Below the pieces are notes generated by a model, which made no database searches, had not been told where the DNA came from, and saw only the letters and a program-made list of their open reading frames with translations. Of a stretch of 64,000 nt of DNA, positions 13,801 to 26,200 are shown one piece after another. This DNA is from Astropecten irregularis (taxonomy: Eukaryota > Echinodermata > Asteroidea > Paxillosida > Astropectinidae): the NCBI GenBank assembly GCA_963971285.1, contig OZ020248.1, positions 124,001 through 188,000 of the forward strand, in the 5' to 3' direction. Numbering within the stretch: the first letter of the stretch is position 1; the number at the start of each line of letters is the position of its first letter. The translations under genes and the position numbers were made by a program.

Positions 13801-16800
13801 TATTTGTAATTGTTGTTTTTTTCATCCACAAGGGAAACTGACTGGTTAATTTAAGTCATTGAAAAGTGAACAAAGAAAAATTGATGGGAGTGAGATTCGA
13901 ACCAGCGAGAAACCAAATTCTGCTGAAACACACACATGCTATCACCTCAGCTGCCGTGCGTGCAGCACATCAAAGACCCAAATCCTCCAAAATGCCATAT
14001 CGTGAAATATGGATTGACATAGGATCTACCAGTAACATACATATGTACAATTGTACATGTACTTCCACCACTAAGGGTTAAATATGGATTAGCTCAGAAA
14101 TCTTCAAAGATTCCATCACTGACTGAGGTGGGATATGGATGTGTACTGGATCATCCAGGTTGAAATATACACTGGCAGACTGGTAATGAATACACTTGCA
14201 TAAAATCTTGCAGCCCACACACAGTGTATTCTATGATACTGTAATATGGATTATTGAATCCTCCATATCCTATTGGATTTAGGGCAGGTAGGGTTTCTGA
14301 CAGAACAGGTGCTCTATAAATTGGAAGTGCATGTAGCTCAAAACTATAAAAAGAAGGATTCACTGTGAAAAAGCATGGGGTCTGGGCCCCCCAAAAAGGG
14401 AAACCGCTTGTCTTCGGGATTGCCTGTGGTGATGCCAACTTGACAGAAATTGGCCAACTGATTTCAAATCCCACAATCTTAAGATCTCCCAAATACAGAA
14501 GGGGTAGGATAGAAACAAAGAAGCAAAAAGAAAGAACTGGGCGGGTAAAGGTACAGGTGTAGTGCTAAGTTTTTCAACCAAGTACAAGACTTTGTTTTTT
14601 GTGATTACCGTCATGATTCATTGATTTCAAATTACTCTTAACACAGTCTTCCAACTATGTTAGGCAAACAATCAAACAAGTCATCACAATACTAAAGCAA
14701 TTTATGGATTATACAAAACGTTTGTCAAGCTTCATACAATCCTAACACACACCTACAAGTCCCTGTGCATTAACACAACAAATAGTGTTTAATCTGACAA
14801 TATGCTGGTAGTTGTCCCTATGCAATGTTGATGTTTCACAATTAAACAAACCCACCTGTTGTTTAATAATTCATCAGTTTATTTAGGGAAGCACAGTAAC
14901 CAAACTGACCAATATTTTCACATAGGAAATGAACACTTATTCATATTTTCTTTTAAGTATTAATACTGGCAGGGAACTGTTTCTAAACATGACTGAAGAT
15001 CTCTGAAATGACAAGTGCTCCGTGTAATGACTGTAAAGGCGTTTTTGCACATTATGGTTTAAAAGGGCAATGGCTGCCTCCATGTGGACCATTACGGCCT
15101 CCTTGGATGCAGGTTGGTTTATACATTCTCAGTAATGGCTGCCTCCATTTGGACCACCGAGAGGCCTTATTGCTAAGGTCCACATAGGGCAACTGGCAAT
15201 AGTCACCTCTGTGTGGACCACTAATGGCCTGTTAAGAAAGGCCTACACAGGTAGGGCCTGTATGTTTCAGGCATATGATCAGTGATCTTGCAGATCCACA
15301 TCCCATGCAGGATACGCAAAAATGGGATCCAGAGCAGCAGGATCACGGATCTCGTGACTGAAACAAACAGAAAACAGGCCCATATAATACAATAAGCTGG
15401 TATGAAATGGCTGCCTCCATCTGGATCATTTACAGAAGACTGAATGGTTAACTTACGTGAATCTGATGTCATGTTCCCATTCTACTACAGCTTTGATATG
15501 AGATGGTCCACCCTCCTCAGCCGTAGCCTGTAACAACCTGGACAAAGAAATCCACACTAATTATAATCCATCTCCTCACATAGACCGATCCCACGGCGCG
15601 ATATACCAAAAGGTGGACTGAGACACCGCAGTAATGGCGGATGGTATATTGTCCATCGGATCGGTCTAACAATTCTTAATTACTCTGCCACTGTTCCTTT
15701 ACATTCACTGTTTTATGGTTGACACTCATATTTGTGGCAATATGCACATGGACAATTCCTACAGAGCCTGTTGCAGTAGCTACAGTACATGTATGTGAAT
15801 CAATATTAATTTCTTAATGAAAGTGCCTTCTTGTGACCCATCTTCTGCAGTGATTATAATTCACAAACCAATTTAACCTAATGGGGAACAAGGGTCCGAA
15901 GTGGCAATTCCAAAGAGATTGCAATAAATAACGAGCCTACTGGACAACAGCATAGTTCAAACATGGCATTTTCGTCTCTGCATGAGATAACCCATTTTGC
16001 AATCCCCTGTCCATTTTGCATTTAAGTGCAGTGAGCTCCAGGCCTGCTGTGACCTCAAGTGACCGTCAGAAGCCCAAATCCCAATGCACGTGCTGACCAC
16101 CGGCTTTTATGCCCCACTTGCCAACCGTAATCCAATTCCACAATGCAGCTTTTAAATGACTGATTGCAACAAAGTCCACTTTCCATGGTCTGTCCTGGAC
16201 ACTGTACATGTACATGTACATATTGCATTCCATCACTGGAATAGCCAGCGTATTGAATTTCCAATACATTAGCAATCTGCCAATATGAGTGTGTTCATCA
16301 CAGGGTTGTTTGATTTAAATCACTTGATTTAAATCATGATTTAAATCAATGGAAAAAAATCAAAAAAATCGCTCAAAAAAAATCAATCATGATTTTTTTA
16401 ATTATTTCTTGATTTTTTTTTTACGAAAAACGGAATATCTTATAATGTGCTTACTAAAAGAAGACTTGCATTAACTTTTAGCTTAATTTTTTCACTATAA
16501 CAGGGTGTCTATAACAGTTTATGTTGTGTTTTTGCAATTAGTTTTTACTGTACAAAATACGCATGCACGTATAAACACACGTATGAAAAATGAGACAGTA
16601 TTCAGAAGCAAAGGATGTGTACAGCATTACTTGTAATCTATACAATACACAGTATAATAATACTTACATACATCATGTACATGTATATATATGTGCATGT
16701 ATGTAACTCATTTACAGTACATGCAACTGTACAGAATTAACTTTTGTTTGTGTACATCACTACATCTTGACTTTGCACAGTAATACTGCCATTATTAGCT

Positions 16801-19800
16801 GTAATACACATATACTGAGATACAAATGGATCACTGGTATGTACAAGCCATGAAACATCTTTGAACATGGTCTTAAACATCCCATCAGCAAGGAAGCAAT
16901 AGAGTATGCCTGTTGTGACAGTCAGTAACATTTTCTGTTTTTGTTGCTTTGCGTTTTTTGGCTACATTTTAATTACCACAATGCCCAAGCGACAAGACGA
17001 TGTAATGTGGAAGCATTTATGGGGTTTGTAAAGCAAAATGTTATGATAGTAAGATTTTATTACGTAAAAACAATTAAGAATCTAATTTAAATCAAAAAAA
17101 TCAATTTAAATCACAAAAATCTGATATAAATCAAATAAATCCGATTTTTTATTTTTGTTTTATAAAAATCATGATTTTTATCAACCCTGGTTCATCATAG
17201 TTAGTAAAGGTGTTAACTGCCAATCAGGTTGTGACTGGGAGCACAGACAAAGATTTTACAGAGCAGTATGAATTAATTAAAGTTGCCAGTATCACCATAG
17301 TGATTTGTTCAGTAACAACCACTTTGCTTAGCAATTAGGATTGACTAGCATCCTAAGATCAATATTGGTGCTTTGTGAAATCATAGACAGAACTATCTAT
17401 CGCACATGTCTATGAATATTGTAATATTTATTCATAGGCACTGGATATACACTGTACAAGTACACAGTACATGTACATGTATATGTACAGCTTGTACATG
17501 AATACACATTACATGCATATCTAGGCTTTATTCATCAATGCAGTAAGTAGCCATCCAATGTCAAAGATAATTCAATGTTGATCATTCATTTCCCAACCCT
17601 CCTTGCCCATGTTCTTCCACAGCATGTTTTTCCTCGCACATCCCTCTGTATCATCCTGTTTATCCATTGACGTCTCCCACGGGCCTGCCTGCCATTCAAC
17701 ATTCATGCCTCTGTATTACAGTAAGTTGGATTCACATTCAATGTTTTGGTTTCTGAGAAGCGATGAAGGTGTAGAAGCAAGTCTAAGCACTAAATCCTTT
17801 CAGAGTCATTTTAGCAATGTGATCACCGGAAAGTCTTCTTCTTGTTTGTGTCTGACATTTATCACAACCCATAAACCCCATGTCTTAACCGGGTTGCATC
17901 TGGCCTGGTTTGTATGTTTCAGGGATGGCCGGCTGGCAGTGCCAATTTGGAGAAGGCAGCACAATAAAGTGCCATGTCACAATGGAGCTTGTAATCAAGG
18001 GGGAAATCTACTAGACAATCGGGCTAGTTTGATTTAGAAGAAATAAAAACTTACACAAAACTGATAAAACTAAAAAATATTTGTAAAAATTAGAATGAGT
18101 GTTCTTGTGGGAAAAGGCCTATTGTTGTTTAGGTGTGGCCTCCATCTTTTATAATCCTAGTACACTCCATGGGGTATTATGTGAGGATGTAGTGAAGGGT
18201 CAGTTCATGTATACCTTGTGATGACTGCATTGTACAGAGGTCTGGTCTCATCAGGCATCAGGAAGTGCTTAGAACCCTTAGCATCCGTTACCACGCCAAC
18301 CCTCAGTAGTGGACCCTGGGTAATCAATAACAAGTCAATTACATTGTCATGTAGAGTGTATAATAGGACTGTGATTAATATGAATGAAATCTACAATGTG
18401 AGCAAATAATTATTCCACAGAAAAACAAAAACAGAAATGGGAAAATGGACAGATTCAATCAAAACATTTTCCTTCTGAAACAAACACATCTTTGCAGCCA
18501 TCCCCAAAAATTGTATACATGTACATGTATGCACTAAGAAAATACATACAGTGTAATTAACAAAACCAAAGTCATCAGGAAAGTTATCAATTCAGATGAT
18601 CTGAATTGGTGCTTGTAAAACTGGGCCAAGAATTGTGGTAAAAATGGACGTGAAATTGCATGAGCCCTGATTGGAAAGATTAAATACAAAGTATGCCAGT
18701 CAGTAAACAACGTAGATACTACCAAGTGTATGATACTGGACAGATTCTGTATCACCATTACCAAGCTGTTAAAGGTCAAGTGTACATAAATGTTGTACCT
18801 CATTCATTGTCAAGTATTAACGAGAATTCAGATATGGGTTGTAATCCTGCAACTAAACAGTGTTTATGTGAGTGCATCATCTCCTTTGGAGAGTTTATAC
18901 ATTGTAACTCTGGTGTCTTAGAGCTTAATTTAAAAAAGAACTGTTTTTCTTTTCTTTTTCACCTTAAGTAAAAAGCAAGTGGTTTACATCATTTCAGATT
19001 AGCATATGTGTATCCTGTCGTAGGTAGAGTGTAGGTCTGAGGTAGTAGATCTAAGGGGAAATTAAGCAAAGCCCATCAATTCCCAGTCAGGCAGCTTTCT
19101 ACCATTCATTCCACCAGGGTCGATTCCATGATGCACAATGATAAACGCTCGATCAAACTCTAGTTTCTTCCTTTTTTCCCTTGACGACCTGGGCGTGCTG
19201 TAGTGGCAGATACAACTCACAGCGCAATAAAGGTGAATGTAACTTTATATAGGGTACGCACTTTGAAGTGGTCAGCATGGGAATCAGTACTTATCGGTCA
19301 ATTTCCCTAGTGATTGTGACCAGAGATGACCGCCCGGCTGAATTTTCACCCGGTCAGATTTCACTCAATCAAAAAAAGCCCAGTGTGAACAAGAAAATTT
19401 AATTTGAACACATGTCTAGTACACAGACTTGATTCAATTACATGTGCACACTGGAGATTTCAATTCCCCCGACTATATCATGTGAATCAAGGCAAGGTGT
19501 TACATAGCAACCTCCAGGTTTGGAATGATCTGGTGACTTTTATGCCATTCTCACCGACTGCAGGGCGAAACTTAACTTATAAATGTAACTATAATCATCA
19601 AATAACCACAAGGGAAACTGACTGAATTTTAAGTCATTGAAACGTGAACAAAGCATCCATGGATTTGCACCGTTTCACCTCCTATTGTCTAGCAATAATT
19701 CTAGTGCTGGTGGTTAGCAACACAATTTAGATTGCCCCCACGTCAGTTGCCAAGAAAAAGTCTGGCACCCCTAAAATCTGGTCTAGTTCCCCTGGCCTCT

Positions 19801-22800
19801 ATGAAGTAGCCTGTGGTTTGTGTGGCCAGTCTTATTAGCATCATTCTCCACAGTAAACTGATTAAAAGACCCCCAAGCATCCATCAACACAAACAAGATG
19901 GCCATTTCATTTCCCACCCAGAAACACTTTCTCCTTCATGCAAAACAAATTTCTTACGACACTTGACACTTTTGACTGCAAGACTTGTTCTTCAAGGTGC
20001 AAAGCCATTTCTTTTAAGGAGGCGTTTCCAAAGCAAAATTAAACTGTCTACGAAAACATCTCAAGTGTGGAAGGGAAGGGACACAAAACCAAGACATAAC
20101 AGTAAAAGCTAAAGCCAGGTAATAGTGCATAAAGCATTTAGAACCTAATTCCATGACTCTTTAACTAACTTGGGAAACCTGCACTTTATATGTACCATGA
20201 ACATTTTTAGGTTAACGCCTAATTCTGGACTCGCCTAATTCTGGACTCGCCTAATTTTGGACTCGCCTAATTTTGGACTCGCCTAATTCTGGACTCGCCT
20301 AATTCTGGACTCGCCTAATTCTGGACTCGCCTAATTCTGGACTCGCCTTATTCTGGACTCGCCTAATTCTGGACTCGCCTAATTCGGGACTCGCCTAATT
20401 CGGGACTCGCCTAATTCGGGACTCGCCTAATTCGGGACTCGCCTAATTCGGGACACGCCTAATTCGGGACTCGCCTAATTCTGGACTCGCCTAATTCTGG
20501 ACTCGCCTAATTCTGGACTCGCCTAATTCTGGACTCGCCTAATTCGGGACTCGCCTAATTCGGGACTCGCCTAATTCTGGACTCGCCTAATTCGGGACAC
20601 GCCTAATTCTGGACTCGCCTAATTCTGGACTCGCCTAATTCTGGACTCGCCTAATTCTGGACTCGCCTAATTCTGGACTCGCCTAATTCTGGACTCGCCT
20701 AATTCGGGACTCGCCTAATTCGGGACTCGCCTAATTCTGGACTCGCCTAATTCTGGACTCGGCTTATTCTGGACTCGCCTAATTCTAGACTCGCCTAATT
20801 CTGGACTCGCCTAATTCTGGACTCGCCTAATTCTAGACTCGCCTAATTCTGGACTCGCCTAATTCTGGACTCGCCTAATTCTGGACTCGCCTAATTCTGG
20901 ACTCGCCTAATTCTGGACTTGCCTAATTCTGGACTCGCCTAATTCTGGACTCGCCTAATTCTGGACTCACCTAATTCTGGACTCGTTGAGTAAGCAAACA
21001 GTTTTCAATTAGGCAGAGTACATGTATGTCCAAACACAACTCAAATATCCTCCCTGATTTGGGATTTAGCAAGCATGGAATTGTCTCCCCTGTCCTGACT
21101 CTAAGCTTGTAATGGTAAAGCAGACTTAGCAGAGGCATGAGAGTGGGCCACTGGGCCTGGTTTATCCTGCCAATATAACTACTCCTTAGCCAAACTACTC
21201 CCCTGCCAATATTGTAACAATCTTCCCAAAGAGGTTGTATACAGTGAACACTCATACAACTCTTAGAGCTGTCTCCTGGTCGACCGGCTTGAATGCAGCT
21301 AGACATTGACTGCAGGGCCTGTTTTCTTTTTTCATCAAGGAAGCTTCATTTCATCTGGATCAATATTTTCACAGGCATGTCCTCTCTCTCTCTGTCGGGG
21401 TTTCGCGGTAGGGGGAGGGGGGATGAAGGAGGATGGGGGGGTTAACAATTTGTCCGATGGCGGTATGGCAATCTCAAATGATCATTTGATGAAATTTAAA
21501 GGGCCGTCCACCTCAGTGGTTTGATAATCACGACACACAATACAGAAGATACAGAGGAGAAATGTTGCTCAGGCAATATGTCAAACTATGCATAGATCAC
21601 CTGGGAACCAGTGACACGTAATGCAGGGCAGTACAGGGGATTTTCGGCTGGTGACCAACATCCACTGGGCGGCTGAACAGAAGTTTGTCTGTGCAAGGCT
21701 TGAATTTGTGCACTTGGCTGCTTTTGTGGAATGGGTATCGGTTGATGACACAAATGTCCCCGAGCCATCATTATAACATTCCTCCACAGACCAGTTGCAC
21801 AGGGCAGATAAAACTCAACAAACTATCTATCAATTATACTCCGTAAAGTCCTAGGAATACTGCTTTTGATTGGTTCGCTGGCCTTTTTCTTCACAATGAC
21901 TCTTTACTACTAAGCAATAATTTCCCACAAAGCAGCTTCATGAACATCAGGGCCCCAGGCATCTTGTCCTGCTATAAAACCAAACTTGAAATGTCCTGCA
22001 GCTGCCATGTTGTGCTCTGGATCAAATGTATATTTATTATGCTAATTTCTAGAAACAAAGATGTAATTTCAAGGGAAAAGTTTTTATTTCAAGGATTTGA
22101 TTTGCTACTTCCTTTTTTAAATGCACAGAGTAATAATTTGGGAATGCTGAGGTATTTTTTTGTCTCTAGTAAATTTTCTGGACTAGTTAGACATTATTAC
22201 CAATTCAACAAATGTTTGCAGCAAATTAATTCCACTGAGCCAAATAATTCCTTTTTTTTCTTCAGGTAAACAGCGCCCTCGTGGGGCTGAAAAAACAAAT
22301 TTCCCCAATTATAAAACATTTTCAATGAAGAAATCATATACTACATGTGTCAACACTTAAACCCTATTAAGATTTATTGCAAGGCCGTAACAATGGATCC
22401 GCAAGGCAGACTACAGACCACCCACCCCCCTCCCCCCTCCCTCTTCCCAAGAAGGCAGAAATAGCTACATACATGTACTATGTTTTATGACTCGTGGCTT
22501 GTGGCTTGTCTCCAACAATACCCTAAATTAGATAAGAAATCTTTAATAAAAGCTATAATTGGGTCAGGTGGAAATGCTAGCACGCCCATAGCCAGACTGT
22601 TATAAGACTTCCTGAAATATCCCCCCCCCCATGGATTGAGTTACATTCATGACATATTATTCATTTGACAGGTGTTTCCATTTGTTTCTATACATCAAAC
22701 TGGCAAAGAAATTATATTGCCTCCAAAAATACTCCAGAGCATTTTCCGAGGCAATATAATTTGTTTGGTTCAAGCTGAATTACCAGGGGGAGGGGGGGGG

Positions 22801-23170
22801 GGGTGGGGGTGAATTGATTTCAGAGTTGAACATAACAAGGAACTGTCTTGCTGCGTGAATGTGCTACATGAAGCCTTTGTATTCAAATCTACATGTACAT
22901 CTGTACAAATATTAAAACTGGACCTCTGTTATGTTTCGTTAATGGCAGAGTGTGCAGGGCATATGTGCATGTAGATTGCTGTTGGGTTGAGTTTATACTG
23001 TGTTGTGATCTCAGAGAGGATGAAGTGCAATAGATACCTTTGCCAGGACTTGATCCACATGACTACATCCCATGGCTTTCAGGATGATAATTCTCAGCTG
23101 CTGATTGGTGATACTCCGGTCAGCCTCAATGGCCATTGGATGACCAAACCTGTAAAACATTATTAATCAA

Positions 23171-23203
<33 letters not shown>

Positions 23204-26200
23204 CATAAAATTTATCCTTATCACCAAATAACCATAAGGGAAATTTACTGAATTTAAAATCATTGAAAAGTGAACAAAGAAAAATTTACTGGAGCGGGAT
23301 TTGAAGCAGCGAACTCCTGAATACCGTACAGGCATTCTACCAACTGAGCCATCCATCCCTTGGTGGTGACCCCAATAGTCAATTTGAATCCCACTACAGT
23401 TATCTTTGTTCACTTTTTAATGACTATAAATTTATCCTTTGAGAAAGATCAACAATTATCTGGCCTTCCAAACTCTGAGCGTTTTGATATATTTAAGATC
23501 CTATTTTGGTCATTGAGCAGTTTGAAGCAGTCCATTACATGTATCTATCAAATAAATCAATCAATCAATACAACTATTTTTGCTAGTCTTTTCCGAGTAT
23601 TACACTGCTGATTTGTGAGGATAATAATTTCATTTACCGGTTAAAAATTGTTCATGGATCTACATGTAACCACTTCTAGAATTTGGTTGGTAATACAAAT
23701 CCTTAATCAAAAATAATGATACAGTAATTATAAAAAAATGACAATAATTATGAAACCAAAATTTAAATTCTATAATAATATAAAATCCCATCCTTTGAAT
23801 ATAATATGGTATTTCCATGGTTACCTTCTCCCAGTTTTACCGATGCCTTGCTGATTAATGATCACCATGGTGATGACCTCACGTACAGGTCGATTGCAAT
23901 GTACATGTAGGAATTCCTGCATCTGTGTGGTACTAGACAGAGCTTGTGCACTATGAGGTGTCTCAATAGCATAGACACTATCACTCTCCCGTAGATCAGT
24001 CAATGGCAGGTTATCATGGTAGGATCGGTAGAAACCGTCAAAGTAAACCTCCGTCAGGACAATCTGTGATGAAGGAAGGAAGATGGTTATGGACACAGTT
24101 TCACTGACAATGAGGAAGATGTAGAGATGCACCTACATTGTACATGTAGAACTATTGAAAACACTCTTGATTCTAGGGTGAGGACTGCCAGTACATTGCA
24201 TGCTTCCATAAATACACTTATGAGATTTCTCATGGTTTGAACTTCTTTCAAATGAGCGTAACTCTAAAAACAAAGATAATTGACTATTAGGGACACCACC
24301 AACATAGGCTGGATAGTTCAGTTGGTAGCGTGCCGGTACTGTATACCGGAGATCGCTGGTTCGAATCCCGCTCCAGTCAATTTTCCTTCGCTCACTTTTC
24401 AATGATTGTCCATTACAGTTTATTTATCGAACAAGACACAAGTGAAACTGACAGGTTAATTTCAAGTCATTTAAAGGAGAATGATAAACATTGACTGCAA
24501 CGGGATTCGAACCTGCCACCTCCATAATATACCGTAATCTAGACTTGTGGCAGGTTCCAGCCAATTTTTTTCATTTATCTTTCAATATTGAACATACAGT
24601 GTACATATAGGATATATTATTGATTCTTCAAAAGATTTTTAATCAGGTCAGTCAGGCAGAACACTGTGAAAAACTGTTTTTCAAAAACATCTTTATTGTG
24701 TGTTTTCACAAATGAATGTACACATGAGAAAAAACAACACCAGTCATACACTGTGCCTGTGTACACGAATATATATGTATGTAATGTGCATACATGTATA
24801 CATGTACATGTACATTTAACCACATACCATTATATGTACATGTGCATGTACATATATGTACCTTTAAACCAAAACTTGCATTTAAGTCTTTCTAAAATGT
24901 CAGAACTATCCCTTTGGAAAATAATTGTTATTATTTCAAATCATTTCACGCTTTGCCTTTCACAGCCCATTAGCGATGGGCAGTCACACATTATGGGTTC
25001 AGTGCTTACACCACTCCCACCCCCTACCACCCTCTACCACCGTCCACCACCCTCCCCAACCCCCTACTGACAATCATATCTCCTTGAGGACAGAAAGCCA
25101 AACAACCAGCCAGCGGCCATTCTTATTTACTCCTCTGCTGCCATCACTGTCGTCTGTCGGTAGACGTATTTTAACGGCAAGCTGGCCTAGTTTACAGGTG
25201 AGAGATTTCCTGTGTTATCCAGTGCATAACAGCCAGAGGGAAGGCAGAGAGAGGACAAAACCCTGAGCAATCATAAAATTACTGAACAAATGCCCGTACA
25301 GGCCTTCCAGACATGTAAACCAGTAAGGATACATACATGTGCTACATGTCCCAAGGCAAGCCATACATACATGAATATATGCATGCAAGTTAAAGGCAGT
25401 AGTCAATGTTAGATGGTTGCCATGTTTGTTTTCTGTTTGCCACGTGAGACTGATATCGACCTAACGGGACTTCATTCTTATAAAAGATGCAGCGTGCTTC
25501 TTTCCATCAATTCTGGAAGTGACAAACAAATTACAAATTGATTTCTTTTGTCATAAAGAGACAGTTTTCAATTTGTTCAGACTTCCCGAGACATGACCTT
25601 TCAAATGAGATAGTGAACACAAAGGAATTTTAAAAAATTGCTGATTAGAAAACAATTTCAATATAACGTTTTCCATTACGTTATCAAGTAACGATTATTA
25701 AATGGCCCTCAAAATTTTCTATAATCTGTTTTTCTTAGAACAGACCTAATTACAGGTACAAAGTTTATTCTACCAAAGTGCTATTGATTAGAGCCCGTTT
25801 GGGAAAAACAGAAATTCTTTGTCAGTTGTCACTGTTCCAGAAAGGAGAATCAATGACGATAAGTAGAGCAGACTAGATTCAAGTTAGGCTTGCCTTTCAC
25901 TGACGTGTATAAGAAAAGCATACTCAGTGCTTTTGAGTGCACATGAAAAAAAATTGTGCTGGCTCAGGTGGGTCTCAAACCCATGACCTTCTGCTTACTA
26001 GTGCAGATGCCATACCAAAACCATAAAAAGCTACATGTAGAGCTAGGGTCAGCAGTTTAAATTGAATCCAATATCACAATATGAGTACCACAATTAATAC
26101 ATTTTTATTTTAAACGATTTTTCTTGGGGGTGATAGAATTATTCAAATTAGGCTTGTCTAATATTGCCATAGGGGCCTACAGTATATCAACTTGAATAAT

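Noticed and set aside
17603..18037. 144-aa open frame on the plus strand
   Set aside because: No recognisable domain, composition like random AT-rich DNA, and it lies inside a USP intron without splice or start context.
20216..20985. CRISPR-like array
   Set aside because: Units are contiguous with no unique spacers, and the surroundings are an animal intron. It is a minisatellite.
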